64,000 nucleotides of DNA from Azospirillum sp. TSH58 (GCF_003119115.1 NZ_CP022364.1:1078501-1142500), one strand, 5' to 3'. Shown: positions 1 to 8,944, counted from the stretch's first letter. Translations and numbers: made by a program. The notes: generated from the sequence alone by a model not told the origin.

Positions 1-837
1 GTGGAGATCGGCACCGACCTCGCGTCGATCAAGAGCGCGATCACCGGCTTCGTGGACGCCTACAACGCCTTTCGCGTCTTCGCCCAGAGCCATCAGACCG
101 TCAGCAGCAGCGGCACCGCCAGCAGCGATGCCACCCTGTTCGCGGACAGCCTGCTGCGGCAGGTCACCAAGACGGTCTACGACGCCCTGAACGCGAAGGT
201 GACAACGGACGACGGCGGCACCCTGTCGCTGGCCAGCCTGGGCATCACCTTCGCCAGCGACAACACGCTGACGGTGGACGAGACGGCGCTCAACGCCGCC
301 CTGACCGGCGACATCGACGCGGTGCGCAAGCTGCTGGGGCTGGAGATGACCAGCTCCTCCGCCGACCTGAAGCTGCTGCGCTACGACCGCAGCCTCGGCC
401 GCACGGACTTCACGCTGGACATCACGGTGGCCGAGGACGGAACCCTGTCCGGCGCGTCGGTGGACGGCGACAACGCGCTGTTCCGGGTCAGCGGCAACCG
501 CATCATCGGCAACGACGGCACCGCCTTCGCCGGGCTGGTGCTGGTCTACACCGGCCAGACCGGATCGGTGGACGTCAGCTTCTCGCAAGGGCTGGCCGAC
601 CGGCTCTACACCACGCTGAACGGCATCGCGGCGAAGGACAGCGGCGACATCGCCCGCATCGTCTCGCAGCTCGACGCCGACAACACCGAGATGACCCGGC
701 GGTCCGACGACATCAAGACCAAGGCCGAGGACCACCGCACCCGCCTGACCGCCTACTACGCCCGGCTGGAGGCCAAGGCGGAGGCCGCGAACCTGCTGCT
801 CCAGCAGCTGAAATACAAGGAAAGCAGCGACGATTGA
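1..837 (+). CDS. fliD: Flagellar hook-associated protein 2 (FliD), C-terminal part
   Basis: This is the 3' part of the filament cap protein, which sits at the tip of the growing flagellum and helps flagellin fold as it is exported. The gene is cut by the window edge, so the GTG at base 1 is probably internal. The visible 278 residues begin in a FliD-like stretch (SIKSAITGFVDAYNAF) and contain the typical LASLGITF and LTVDETALNAAL segments. The C-terminus is a charged helical region rich in Arg, Glu and Lys, as expected for the coiled-coil D0 domain. A FliS-like gene follows, which supports the call. Confidence 0.88.
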   Translation: MEIGTDLASIKSAITGFVDAYNAFRVFAQSHQTVSSSGTASSDATLFADSLLRQVTKTVYDALNAKVTTDDGGTLSLASLGITFASDNTLTVDETALNAALTGDIDAVRKLLGLEMTSSSADLKLLRYDRSLGRTDFTLDITVAEDGTLSGASVDGDNALFRVSGNRIIGNDGTAFAGLVLVYTGQTGSVDVSFSQGLADRLYTTLNGIAAKDSGDIARIVSQLDADNTEMTRRSDDIKTKAEDHRTRLTAYYARLEAKAEAANLLLQQLKYKESSDD

Positions 838-890
838 CGGCGCCGCGCGCCCGCCAACGTCCCCGCATCCCCATCCGGAGAAGCCGTGCC

Positions 891-1373
891 ATGCGCAACC
901 CGACCCTGACCAAGGCCCTGTCCGCCTACGCCTCCGCCAACAGCGCGGCACTGCCGCCCGTGGTTGCCGTCGTCCGCCTGTACGAGACGGCGACGGCGCA
1001 TCTGCACCAGGCGCGCGACGCCGCGCGGGACGGCCGTTTCGACGCCCATTTCCAGGCCATGGACCGCGCCATCACCATCCTCTTGGGGCTTGATTCCATT
1101 CTGAAATTGGATAAAGGTGGGGATGTCGCGGCGACGCTGCGGCGCTTCTACCGGTCCCTGGTCCGGCAGGCCGGTCTGGCCGCTGCGCGCCGGGACCCCG
1201 TGGCCGCGACCGAGGCCATCATCCGCCAGTTGTCCTTCATGACGAAGGCGTGGCAGACCATCGCCGCAGAACGCGGCGTGGTCCCCAGTTCAACCGGTGC
1301 TTCGGCCAAAGGGTCGCACGCATCCGTGATCGGGAGATCCATGGATCATGCGCGCGGCGGCCTGTTTGGCTGA
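891..1373 (+). CDS. fliS: FliS-like flagellar export chaperone
   Basis: This 160-residue protein is mostly helical and resembles FliS, the cytoplasmic chaperone that holds flagellin before export. Supporting segments are the N-terminal VRLYETATAHLHQARDA helix and the AMDRAITILLGLDSIL helix. It follows fliD by 53 nt, the usual order in flagellar operons. An in-frame start lies at 834, overlapping the fliD stop, but the extra residues are Arg/Pro-rich and unlike FliS. The ATG at 891 is therefore preferred. The C-terminal 35 residues are Ser/Gly-rich and probably disordered. The 3' end overlaps the first possible start of the sigma factor gene. Confidence 0.75.
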   Translation: MRNPTLTKALSAYASANSAALPPVVAVVRLYETATAHLHQARDAARDGRFDAHFQAMDRAITILLGLDSILKLDKGGDVAATLRRFYRSLVRQAGLAAARRDPVAATEAIIRQLSFMTKAWQTIAAERGVVPSSTGASAKGSHASVIGRSMDHARGGLFG

Positions 1374-1425
1374 GGACGGCCCACGCCCGTCCGGCACCCA
1401 TTCCAATTCCGTGTCCGGCAGGGGC

Positions 1426-2004
1426 ATGACCGGCTTGGCGGCGGAGACCGACGAGGTCCTGATGGCGCGCATCCGTGCCGGGGATCAGGCGGCCTACCGC
1501 GCGCTCGTCCACCGCCACCTGAAGCGCGCCTACGCGCTCGCGCGCCGCATGTGCGGCAGCGACGCCGAGGCGGAGGACATCGCCCAGGACGCCTTCCTCC
1601 AGGTCTGGCAGCGGCGCGACCACTGGACCGACGAGGGGGCCAAGTTCACCACGTGGCTCTACCGGGTGGTGGTGAACCGCTGCATCGACCACAGGCGCCG
1701 CCCGGCGGGGGAGGATCTGGACTCCGTGCCCGAGCCGCCGGACCACGCCCCCGACGCCGTCACCCACATCCAGCGCCGGCAGGTGGCCGCCCGCCTGCGC
1801 GACGCCCAGGACCGTCTGCCGCCGCAGCAGCGCGCCGCCCTCGCCCTTTATTACAACGAGGGCTTGAGCAACGCCGAGGTCGCAACCATTATGCAAATCA
1901 GCGTGACTGCTGTAGAATCGCTGCTGAAACGCGCCCGCCAGCAGCTTCGCACGCTGTTGCGCGCCAGCGCGCAGGCCGCCAGGGATTCGTTCGAAGACGG
2001 ATGA
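1426..2004 (+). CDS. ECF-type RNA polymerase sigma-70 factor
   Basis: This 192-residue protein has the two-domain layout of an extracytoplasmic-function sigma factor. Region 2 (about residues 10-80) includes YALARRMCGSDAEAEDIAQDAF, the core-binding and -10 recognition helix. Region 4 (about 125-180) includes LPPQQRAALALYYNEGLSNAEVA and a helix-turn-helix ending SLLKRARQQL. An in-frame ATG at 1348 would overlap the preceding gene and add a non-conserved tail, so the ATG at 1426 is preferred. The next gene starts 4 nt after the stop and may encode its regulator. The regulon cannot be read from the sequence. Confidence 0.85.
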   Translation: MTGLAAETDEVLMARIRAGDQAAYRALVHRHLKRAYALARRMCGSDAEAEDIAQDAFLQVWQRRDHWTDEGAKFTTWLYRVVVNRCIDHRRRPAGEDLDSVPEPPDHAPDAVTHIQRRQVAARLRDAQDRLPPQQRAALALYYNEGLSNAEVATIMQISVTAVESLLKRARQQLRTLLRASAQAARDSFEDG

Positions 2005-2008
2005 CGCG

Positions 2009-2305
2009 ATGACCGAAGACGAGTTTCGCGAGCTGCTGGACCGCCACGGCGGCGATCTGGAACGCTGGCCCCGCGCGACGCTGCGGGAAGCGCGCCGCCT
2101 CCTCGCCCAGTCCGTCGCGGCCCAGGCCATGCTGGACGAGCTGGTGGCCGTCGAACTCGCCCTGGCGGAAACCGACGGCGACGCCACGCCCCCCGCCGAT
2201 CTGGCCGACCGCATCTTCGAACGCGCTTTCGGCGCCAGGACGGCGTCCTCCGACGCCCTGACGCCCGACGCCGTCCCCTTCCCCGGCGCGACCCGTCCGG
2301 TCTGA
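2009..2305 (+). CDS. Small acidic protein, possible soluble anti-sigma partner
   Basis: This 98-residue acidic protein begins 4 nt after the ECF sigma gene, so the two are probably co-transcribed. Its N-terminus (EFRELLDRHGGDLERWP) resembles the cytoplasmic N-terminal part of alphaproteobacterial proteins encoded next to ECF sigma factors, many of which are membrane anti-sigma factors. No transmembrane segment is present. The protein ends in a Pro/Ala-rich tail. It could be a soluble anti-sigma factor or a truncated form of a membrane one. The family resemblance is from memory and the function is inferred from position. Confidence 0.6.
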   Translation: MTEDEFRELLDRHGGDLERWPRATLREARRLLAQSVAAQAMLDELVAVELALAETDGDATPPADLADRIFERAFGARTASSDALTPDAVPFPGATRPV

Positions 2306-2363
2306 TCCCTTCTTCTTCAAAAAGCGAGGATGCGCGGCGACGGCGTCATCCGGCCGCGTCGGC

Positions 2364-4220
2364 TCAATGCCGCCGCGGCGAGGGGGCCTGGGTGTGGTCG
2401 CGACGGGCCGGACGGGCGGGAAGGCGCGGCCCCGGCGCCTCCGCACCCGCCCGGCGCGCCAGGACGGCGGCGCGGCGAAGCTCCGCCGCGATGCGCCCCA
2501 GCGCCGCGGACAGCGGCTCGCCCGCGCGGGGATGGAAGACCCGCATGGACGGGTACCAGGGACGCACGCCGCTGCCGAGATGGGTCCAGTCCCGCGCGCC
2601 GAAGCGCCAGACCGGCACACCGAGGGCGCCGGCCAGCTCCGCCACCGAATTGGCCGGCGCGATGACCAGATCCAGGTTGGCGGTGAGCGCCGCCGTTCCC
2701 TCGAAATCGTTCTTCAGGTCGAGCCGCTCCAGCTCGTAGATGGGAACGCCGAAGCGCGCCTCCGCCCGCAGGATCTCGGCCTCGCAGTCGTCGTACTGGA
2801 GGTTCACGAAGGTCACCCCCGGCACGCCCAGGACCGGCCCCCATTCGTCCAGCGGCAGATAGGCCCATTGCCGCTCCATGGTCATCAGCTGGCTGCGCCA
2901 CGCGATGCCCACCCGCAGATGCCCTCCGATGCCGTCCAGTTGCCGCCGCCGCTCCAGCACCCGCGCCGGGTCGGGAAACAGCCAGGATGACCGCGGCGGG
3001 AAGTCCGCCAGCCGACCGCGCAGGCAACGCGGCAGCGAGCCCGCGGGGATGTGCAGGTCGCAGTCCACCGTCTCCACCAGCGCCCGTCCGCGCAGCGGCT
3101 GCTCGGCCCGGACGATGGCCTTGGGAAAGGATCGGGCGAACAGCGGCAGCAGGCGCGGCTCGCACTCGATCACCACCCCCCCGGCCTGCCGGATGGCGTC
3201 GGCGTAGCAGGAGGCGAACAGGAACTCGTCCCCCACCCCCTGCTCGCGCCAGATGAACAGCCGTTTGCCGGCCAGCGGCTCCCCCCGCCATTCGGGGATG
3301 GCGAAGCGCCGCTCCCGCCCCGCGCGGCCGGCGGCGAAGCGGCAGGCGTAGTTGGTCCAACCTTCGGCGAGCGCACCGCCCTCCAGCTCCGCCAGACCGC
3401 GGTTGAAGCGGGCGAGAGGGTGGCCCGGCGACGCCACAGCGGCCCGGTCGAACCAGCGCAGGGCATCGGCGCCGCCGCGCCGCTGGGTCGTCAGGCCGAG
3501 CGTGCACAGCGGGTCGGCCAGCGTCGGCGTCAGCGCCAGCGCGCGGCGGCAGGCCCGCTCCGCTTCCTCCAGCCGGCCTTCGCCGCTCAACGCGTAGGCC
3601 AGAACGCCGTGAAGCGCCGCGTGCTGCGGCGCCAGAGCCAGAGCCCGGCGCAGCAGAACCCGCGCCTCGGCGAAGCGGTCCCGGTCGCGCAGCGCGCCGC
3701 CCAGATTGCCGAGCGCGTCCGCTTGGCCCGGGTCGAGCGCCAGCGCCGTCCGCCACGCCGCCGCGGCCCGGGCGGTCGCGCCCAGGTCCCGCAGCGCGTT
3801 GCCCAGATTGTTCCAGGTTCCGGCCTGTCCGGGGTCGAGCGCCAGGGCGCGGACGAGCTGGCGCGCCGCCGTTCGCGGATGCCCGGCGGCCCGTTCCAGC
3901 ACCGCGAGGTTGACCAGCGCCGCGCCGTGGGCGGGGGACAGGGCGAGCAGCGTGGCGAAGGCCGACGCGGCCTCCCTCCGCCGCCCGCCGCGGCGGCACG
4001 CGTCGGCCAGCGCCGCCCAGCCGTCCGCCCAGTTGGGTTGCAGCCGGACGGCGCGCCGGAACCAGCGGATGGCCGCCTCCGCCCGTCCCAGCCGCGCCGC
4101 CGCCAGCCCGAACAGGAAGGCGCCCTCCACCCGCGTCGGGTCGTGAAGGACCGCCTCCCAGGGCGAGCCGTGCCCGCCGCGCCGGCCTGTCGCCGGCGCG
4201 CTGTCGTGATCATCCGTCAT
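2364..4220 (-). CDS. TPR protein with glycosyltransferase-like C-terminal domain
   Basis: This 618-residue protein combines about eight degenerate TPR units (roughly residues 25-300) with a C-terminal GT-B-like domain (about 310-590). The TPR part shows repeated W..LG.AL and ALALDP motifs. The C-terminal part contains IWREQGVGDEFLFASCYA and DLVIAPANSVAELAGALG, which match the family that resembles heptosyltransferases/GT9. A second protein of the same architecture lies at 21941-23866. The flagellar neighbours suggest, but do not prove, a role in flagellin or surface glycosylation. The first ATG is taken as start. Confidence 0.75.
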   Translation of the reverse strand: MTDDHDSAPATGRRGGHGSPWEAVLHDPTRVEGAFLFGLAAARLGRAEAAIRWFRRAVRLQPNWADGWAALADACRRGGRRREAASAFATLLALSPAHGAALVNLAVLERAAGHPRTAARQLVRALALDPGQAGTWNNLGNALRDLGATARAAAAWRTALALDPGQADALGNLGGALRDRDRFAEARVLLRRALALAPQHAALHGVLAYALSGEGRLEEAERACRRALALTPTLADPLCTLGLTTQRRGGADALRWFDRAAVASPGHPLARFNRGLAELEGGALAEGWTNYACRFAAGRAGRERRFAIPEWRGEPLAGKRLFIWREQGVGDEFLFASCYADAIRQAGGVVIECEPRLLPLFARSFPKAIVRAEQPLRGRALVETVDCDLHIPAGSLPRCLRGRLADFPPRSSWLFPDPARVLERRRQLDGIGGHLRVGIAWRSQLMTMERQWAYLPLDEWGPVLGVPGVTFVNLQYDDCEAEILRAEARFGVPIYELERLDLKNDFEGTAALTANLDLVIAPANSVAELAGALGVPVWRFGARDWTHLGSGVRPWYPSMRVFHPRAGEPLSAALGRIAAELRRAAVLARRAGAEAPGPRLPARPARRDHTQAPSPRRH

Positions 4221-4253
4221 GGTTCTTGCGTCTTCGTGGGACCGGCCGCGCCG

Positions 4254-4955
4254 TCAGACGAACAGGTTGAAGCTGCCCAGCAGCTTTTCCGTGCCGGTCT
4301 GCCCATAGGAGATGGAGGAGAGGCTGGTGATCGCGTCGTTCAGCCCGCTCAGCATCGTCTGCTGGGCGGTGGACATCTGGTAGGGGCTGGAACTCTTGTC
4401 CGGCTGCTTGGCGACGGTGTCGTAGTCCTGGGTATAGCCGCCCATCTGGAGCTGGAGGGCGTAGTTCTTGGTCTCCTTTTCCGACTCCCCCTTCTCGCGG
4501 GTGACGCGGATCGAATAGTCGCCGCGGTCCAGCGTCAGCTCGCCGGTCTGGAGCTTCTGGAACTTCTCGTAATCCTTGCCGGAGTCAGGGTTGCTGTCGG
4601 CGATCACGGTGCCGAGCCTGCTCATCAGCTGGACGCGCAGCCCGTCGTCGCCGACCTGTCCCAGCGTCGCCTCGCCCTTGCTGGTGACGCGGAACTTGTA
4701 GAAGTCCACCTTGTCGTTGGCCGCCAGATTGCTGACGACGTTCAGGCGGGTCACGTTCTTCGCCAGGATGCCCATGTCCGTCGCCTGCCCCTGGAGGTTG
4801 GACGAGGACTTGTTGACCTGCTTCTGGAACTCCTGGACATTCGCCGCCGCCGCGGCCTCCTGCTCCTTCTGCGCCTGGAGCGCGGAGATGGCGTTGTTGA
4901 TGGAGTCGGTCAGACCCGACACCATGGAGTTGACACCGGCCAGCGCGTCCGACAT
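4254..4955 (-). CDS. Hypothetical protein with PPC-like beta-sandwich
   Basis: I do not recognise this 233-residue protein by name. Its N-terminal 60 residues form an amphipathic Ala/Gln-rich helix (SALQAQKEQEAAAAANVQEF). The middle (about 85-180) resembles a bacterial pre-peptidase C-terminal (PPC) domain: KVDFYKFRVTSKGEATL, then GLRVQLMSRLGTVIADS, then GDYSIRVTRE. The C-terminus is Ser/Gln-rich. No signal peptide is visible. An upstream in-frame start at 5036 adds Arg/Gly-rich sequence; the ATG at 4955 has a purine-rich GGGGCAGGGG site just before it and is preferred. Its position next to the TPR/glycosyltransferase gene suggests a surface or motility link. Confidence 0.65.
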   Translation of the reverse strand: MSDALAGVNSMVSGLTDSINNAISALQAQKEQEAAAAANVQEFQKQVNKSSSNLQGQATDMGILAKNVTRLNVVSNLAANDKVDFYKFRVTSKGEATLGQVGDDGLRVQLMSRLGTVIADSNPDSGKDYEKFQKLQTGELTLDRGDYSIRVTREKGESEKETKNYALQLQMGGYTQDYDTVAKQPDKSSSPYQMSTAQQTMLSGLNDAITSLSSISYGQTGTEKLLGSFNLFV

Positions 4956-5170
4956 GCCCCTGCCCCCGATTGCCCAAGAATGTTCCCGCCGTTGATACGG
5001 GCCGCCCTGCGGGACTCCTGCGCCGTGCCGGAGCAATTTTTGCAGCGGATGACGAAAACTTTCGGTCGTGCGGAAAGGCGGTCCGGCCCGGACATTGCCT
5101 GCGGAGCCCGACCGGACGACGGACGCCGCCCGTCAAGCCAGCGGGACGACCCTCTTGGGTTTTCCCGCCC

Positions 5171-6400
5171 TCAACGCCGGTTCTGTCCATAGACGGCGTT
5201 TCGGACATCGGTCGGAAACGCCCCCGACATGCCCTCGAACGCGGTGTTCGTCAGCGCAACCACCGACAGGCCGTTCCTGCGGTCGATGAACCAGGAATGG
5301 CCATAGGCGCCGCCCCATTGCAGGGTGCCGGCGGCCTGCGGCGTGCCCGTCGGCGCCGGGTCGTCCAGCACCGCCCAGCCATAGCCGAAGCCCCAACCCG
5401 GCCCCTGGGTTTGGGCGGTCGCGCCGACCTGATCCCGGACCATCATCCGGACCGTCTCGGGTTTGAGGATCGGCGAACCGCCGGTGCGGATCGCTTCGAG
5501 AAACCGGAGAACATCCGAAGCCGTCCCGGCCATGCCCGCTCCGCCCGATTGATAGGAGTTCGCGTCGAGAATTCGCGACGGCGCGAAGGTCGCGGCAAAG
5601 CCCATCAGCGGAACGGCCAACCTGTCCATCATCGCCACAGGCTCCGGATCGCCGTCCGCATAAGCCTTGGTGAGCCGGGAGGCGTCGCGCACCGAGAAGC
5701 CGGTGTCGCTGATGCCGAGCGGCGCCGTGACCGTGTCGCGGACGATGTCGGAAAGGCTCCGCCCTTCGATGGTCTCCAGAACGCCGCCGAGCACGTCGAT
5801 GCCGAGCGAATAGCGCCAGCCCGTGCCGGGGGCGAAGGTCAGCGGCGCGGCCGACAGCCGGGCGAGGTTCTCTTTCAGCGAAAGGCCCGGCTGGTCGAGC
5901 CCGTCCGAAACGTTCAGCCGGTGATAAGGGCCGCCCGCCGGTTCGAGGAAGGTGTAGCCGAGCCCCGACGTGTGGGTCAGAAGCTGGTGGATGGTGATGT
6001 CCGGGGTCGAACCGTCCGGCAGGGCCGGGCGGAAGTCCGGAAGCCAGCGCGTGACCGGCGCGTCGAGATCCAGCCGCCCGTCCTCGACCAGCCGCATGGC
6101 GGCCGCGGTCACGAACGGCTTGGTGATGGAGGCGAGCCGGAAGATCGCGTCCTCGCGCATCTCGGCGCCGGCCTCCCGGTCGGCGTAACCGGCGGCGCGG
6201 TGATAGACGATCGTGCCGTCCTTCGCGACCAGGACGACCGCGCCGACGATCCGTTTTTCGGACAGCGCCCGGTCGATCACCGGATCGAGGCGGGCCCCGA
6301 TCACGGGGTCGATGGCTGATTCGGCGACGGCCGGCTCGGTGAAGGCCGTCTCGGCGAAGGCGGCGACGGTGAGGGCAGCGGCGGCAAGGGGGATGCGCAT
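5171..6400 (-). CDS. Beta-lactamase-family serine hydrolase
   Basis: This 409-residue exported protein belongs to the class C beta-lactamase/serine hydrolase fold, which also includes esterases and D-aminopeptidases. The ATG at 6400 gives a clean signal peptide (MRIPLAAAALTVAAFA) ending near AVAES; the longer frame to 6550 would bury it. The catalytic SxxK is SITK, the YxN-like element is YSL in GWRYSLGIDVLGG, and a WGGAYGHSW segment fits the HxG region. The substrate cannot be told from sequence, so antibiotic resistance should not be assumed. A divergent TetR gene and an operator in its promoter suggest inducible expression. Confidence 0.85.
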   Translation of the reverse strand: MRIPLAAAALTVAAFAETAFTEPAVAESAIDPVIGARLDPVIDRALSEKRIVGAVVLVAKDGTIVYHRAAGYADREAGAEMREDAIFRLASITKPFVTAAAMRLVEDGRLDLDAPVTRWLPDFRPALPDGSTPDITIHQLLTHTSGLGYTFLEPAGGPYHRLNVSDGLDQPGLSLKENLARLSAAPLTFAPGTGWRYSLGIDVLGGVLETIEGRSLSDIVRDTVTAPLGISDTGFSVRDASRLTKAYADGDPEPVAMMDRLAVPLMGFAATFAPSRILDANSYQSGGAGMAGTASDVLRFLEAIRTGGSPILKPETVRMMVRDQVGATAQTQGPGWGFGYGWAVLDDPAPTGTPQAAGTLQWGGAYGHSWFIDRRNGLSVVALTNTAFEGMSGAFPTDVRNAVYGQNRR

Positions 6401-6415
6401 GGCGGTGGGACCCCG

Positions 6416-6443
6416 TATATAAGGAGCGATCACTCCTGAATAA
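6416..6443 (-). promoter_or_regulatory. Serine-hydrolase promoter with TetR-type palindrome in spacer
   Basis: On the minus strand, TTATTC (6443-6438) and TATATA (6421-6416) form a -35/-10 pair with a 16-bp spacer. The spacer is exactly the near-palindrome AGGAGTGATCGCTCCT (6437-6422), which differs from perfect symmetry at one base pair. The divergent TetR gene starts 24 bp further on. This is the expected layout for repression by the adjacent TetR protein. The binding itself is inferred. Confidence 0.6.
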
Positions 6444-6467
6444 CGCAGGCAGGGGAATATTTCCAGA

Positions 6468-7097
6468 GTGACCATTGTGAAAAATAATCCGCCCGCACCG
6501 CGGCCGCGCGGCCGGCCGCGCGCCTTCGACCGCGGCGAGGCGCTGGCCAAAGCCGCGGAAACCTTCTGGCGGCTGGGCTATGAAGGCGCCTCCATCGCCG
6601 ATCTGACGGCGGCGATGGGCATCACGCCGCAAAGCCTCTACGCCGCGTTCGCGTCGAAGGCCGACCTCTACCGCGAGGCGCTGGACTGGTATCAGGCCAA
6701 CGTCGGCGCCTCGATGGCGGCGGCCCTCGAAGAGGAGGATGCGGTGGTCGCTCTGACGCGGGTCCTCCGGGAATCGGCACGGGAATTCACCGAGCCGGAC
6801 CGCCCGCATGGCTGCATGGTTTCGACGGCCGTGCTGACCTGCGCGACGGAAAACCAGCCGGTGGCCCGTCACGTCGCCGGCTTGCGCACCGCAACGCTCC
6901 ACCTCATCCGGGCGCGCATCGCGCGCGGCATCTCGGAGGGTCAGGTGAAGCGGGAAACCGACGCCGACTCCCTCGCGCGCTTCGTCGGCGCGATGATCCA
7001 GGGCATGTCCGTGCAGGCGCAGGACGGCGCGTCCGCCACGGCGCTGTCGTCACTTGCCGACCACGCCATTGCCGAGATCGAGCGGCATCGCGCGTAG
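6468..7097 (+). CDS. TetR-family transcriptional regulator
   Basis: This 209-residue regulator has a typical N-terminal TetR DNA-binding domain: RGRPRAFDRGEALAKAAETFW, then GYEGASIADLTAAMGITPQSLYAAF as the helix-turn-helix. The C-terminal ligand domain contains CMVSTAVLTCATEN, a pattern common in TetR_C_16/YxaF-like members. It is transcribed away from the serine hydrolase gene, and the shared 67-bp gap carries a palindrome. It most likely represses the hydrolase and perhaps itself. The start is a GTG at 6468; a second in-frame GTG at 6477 is also possible. The inducer is unknown. Confidence 0.85.
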   Translation: MTIVKNNPPAPRPRGRPRAFDRGEALAKAAETFWRLGYEGASIADLTAAMGITPQSLYAAFASKADLYREALDWYQANVGASMAAALEEEDAVVALTRVLRESAREFTEPDRPHGCMVSTAVLTCATENQPVARHVAGLRTATLHLIRARIARGISEGQVKRETDADSLARFVGAMIQGMSVQAQDGASATALSSLADHAIAEIERHRA

Positions 7098-7107
7098 CGG
7101 TCGCTCC

Positions 7108-7857
7108 TCACCGCTCCCAGTTGCGGACGATGGCGTCGATGGTGCCGTCCCCCTTGAGCTTTTCGTAGGCCGCCTGCAAGCGCGCGGCCTTGTCCGCCCG
7201 CAACTTGGGAACCGATATGTAGCGCGGCACCATGGCCAACGGTTTGGGCAGGACCTTGACCGCGTTCGTCCGGCCCTCGCTCTCGGCGAGGTATTTGAGC
7301 ACCTGCAGGTCACCGGCGATGGCATCGACGCGGCCGAGCAGCAGGCGCCGGAAGGACACGACGTTGCTGCTGCTGCGGACCTTCTCGAACAGGGACGATG
7401 TGTCGAACTCGGGGGTGTATTCGAAGCCCTCGACGACGCCGACCCTCAAGCCCCGCAAGTCGTCGATGCGCGTGTAGGTGATCTCCGAGTTGCTGCGGAC
7501 CATGAGCACGGTCGCGCCGACACGATAGGGACCGATCAGATGGCCACGCTCCAATCGGCGCGGCGACGTGAAGAATTGAAAGGCGACGTCCACGTCGTTC
7601 CCGTCATGCGCACGCACCACCTCCGGCCAGGCCATGGGGCGATGAACCGGATAGACGCCGATCTCCTTCAGCATGGCATCGACGATCGCCGTGTCCATGC
7701 CCGTCCGCTTGCCGCGCTCGGTGAAGTTGTACGGCGGGAAGTAGTCCTCGGAGGCGACCGTCCAGTTCTCCGCGTGCGCCGGAACCGAGGCCAGTATCGA
7801 GGCGGCGACCAGCCATCGCGCCACCGTCGCCCAACACACGCGCAGCATCGTCCTCAT
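7108..7857 (-). CDS. Periplasmic solute-binding protein, amino-acid type (SBP_bac_3)
   Basis: This 249-residue protein looks like a family 3 periplasmic binding protein. A signal peptide (MRTMLRVCWATVARWLVAASILASVPAHA) is followed by the mature start ENWTVASEDYFPPYNF, the usual ligand-lobe opening. RIDDLRGLRVGVVEGFEYTPEF marks the second lobe. No permease or ATPase gene is adjacent, so it is an orphan that could serve an ABC system elsewhere or act as a sensor domain. The start at 7857 is preferred over 7893 because it begins the signal peptide. It converges on the tetR gene, with 10 nt between stops. Confidence 0.8.
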   Translation of the reverse strand: MRTMLRVCWATVARWLVAASILASVPAHAENWTVASEDYFPPYNFTERGKRTGMDTAIVDAMLKEIGVYPVHRPMAWPEVVRAHDGNDVDVAFQFFTSPRRLERGHLIGPYRVGATVLMVRSNSEITYTRIDDLRGLRVGVVEGFEYTPEFDTSSLFEKVRSSSNVVSFRRLLLGRVDAIAGDLQVLKYLAESEGRTNAVKVLPKPLAMVPRYISVPKLRADKAARLQAAYEKLKGDGTIDAIVRNWER

Positions 7858-8044
7858 CAACCGTCTCCGCTCACACCCTGGAATCGCGCGCACGTCCGTT
7901 CACGCGGCGGCACGGCAAAGGGTGGCCGCCGCGTCTCGCCGGGCACCGCGTACAGGGCAATCCGATTGTCCTCAATGGGAAAAGAGCGGCCGGGTGTGAT
8001 AACGCTCCGGCGGGTGTGGCCGTCGGCCGTTTCGGCGGAGCGAT

Positions 8045-8082
8045 GGGACCGGCCCCACCCCGCAACAGGGGGAGCCGGTCCC
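8045..8082 (-). terminator. Stem-loop downstream of ribB
   Basis: Perfect 9-bp arms GGGACCGGC and GCCGGTCCC enclose a C-rich/G-rich inner region that can extend the stem. It lies 20 nt past the ribB stop on the minus strand. There is no strong U-run, so termination is likely but not certain. Confidence 0.5.
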
Positions 8083-8101
8083 ACTCACGCCCCCAGACCG
8101 G

Positions 8102-8788
8102 TCAGGCCGCGGAGCGCAACCGCATCGCCCCAACCAGATCCTCGATGGTCACCACCGGCATGCCGTGGCGCTCGGCGAAGGCCACCAGTTCAGGCAGGCG
8201 GGCCATGGTGCCGTCCGGGTTCATCACCTCGCACAGCACCCCCGCCGGACGGCGCCCGGCCAGGGTGGTCAGCTCGATGGTCGCCTCGGTGTGGCCGCGC
8301 CGCGCCGCCAGCCCGCCGGCGTGCGCCCGGATCGGGAAGACGTGGCCGGGCCGGGCGAGGTCCTCCGGCCGGCAGCCGTCGGCGATGGCGGTGTGGATGG
8401 TGGTCACCCGGTCCGCCGCCGACACGCCGGTGGTCACGCCCTCGCGCGCCTCGATGGAGACGGTGAAGGCGGTGCCGAAGCGCGCGGTGTTGCTGCCGAC
8501 CATGGGCGGCAGGTCGAGGCGGCGCGCGTCGGCGTCGGTCAGGATCAGGCAGACGATCCCCGACCCTTCGCGGATCAGCAGGGCCATCTGTTCGGCGGTG
8601 ATGGTTTCGGCGGCGTAGATCACGTCGCCCTCGTTCTCGCGGTCCTCGTCATCCACGACGACGACCCCGCCGCCCTGGCGGATGGCCTCCACGGCGCGGA
8701 TCACCCGTTCCCCGGCGGTGCCGAAGCGGTCGAGAAGGCCGGTGGAGGACGTGGTGGAGAGGTGGTTGCTGGCAAAGGTCTGATTCAC
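8102..8788 (-). CDS. ribB: 3,4-dihydroxy-2-butanone 4-phosphate synthase (RibB)
   Basis: This enzyme makes 3,4-dihydroxy-2-butanone 4-phosphate from ribulose 5-phosphate in riboflavin synthesis. The signature [20 protein letters not shown] carries the catalytic acidic cluster, and [16 protein letters not shown] plus [19 protein letters not shown] complete the domain. At 228 residues it is a stand-alone RibB without a fused GTP cyclohydrolase II domain. A GTG at 8797 is in frame, but the GTG at 8788 has GGAG about 8 nt upstream and is the better start. An FMN riboswitch in the leader indicates feedback control by FMN. Confidence 0.95.
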   Translation of the reverse strand: MNQTFASNHLSTTSSTGLLDRFGTAGERVIRAVEAIRQGGGVVVVDDEDRENEGDVIYAAETITAEQMALLIREGSGIVCLILTDADARRLDLPPMVGSNTARFGTAFTVSIEAREGVTTGVSAADRVTTIHTAIADGCRPEDLARPGHVFPIRAHAGGLAARRGHTEATIELTTLAGRRPAGVLCEVMNPDGTMARLPELVAFAERHGMPVVTIEDLVGAMRLRSAA

Positions 8789-8944
8789 GGTTCTCACTCC
8801 GGTTGGGGCGAGCCTGAATCAGGGCGCAAAGAGACATCCGGCGGCGCGCGGGATGCCCCGCGCGGACCGCCGTCGCAGGTCAGCGCACGCGCCCCGCGCC
8901 CCGCGCCATGCGCGACGGGTGGACCACGGTCGATGACCGGCTCG

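Noticed and set aside
3051..5192. Long plus-strand open frame opposite the TPR gene
   Set aside because: It mirrors real minus-strand genes, crosses two of them, and its protein is Arg/Gln/Ala-rich with no domain.
5171..6400. Calling the serine hydrolase an antibiotic-resistance beta-lactamase
   Set aside because: The fold is shared with esterases and peptidases, and the class C YAN-type and KTG motifs are not clearly present.
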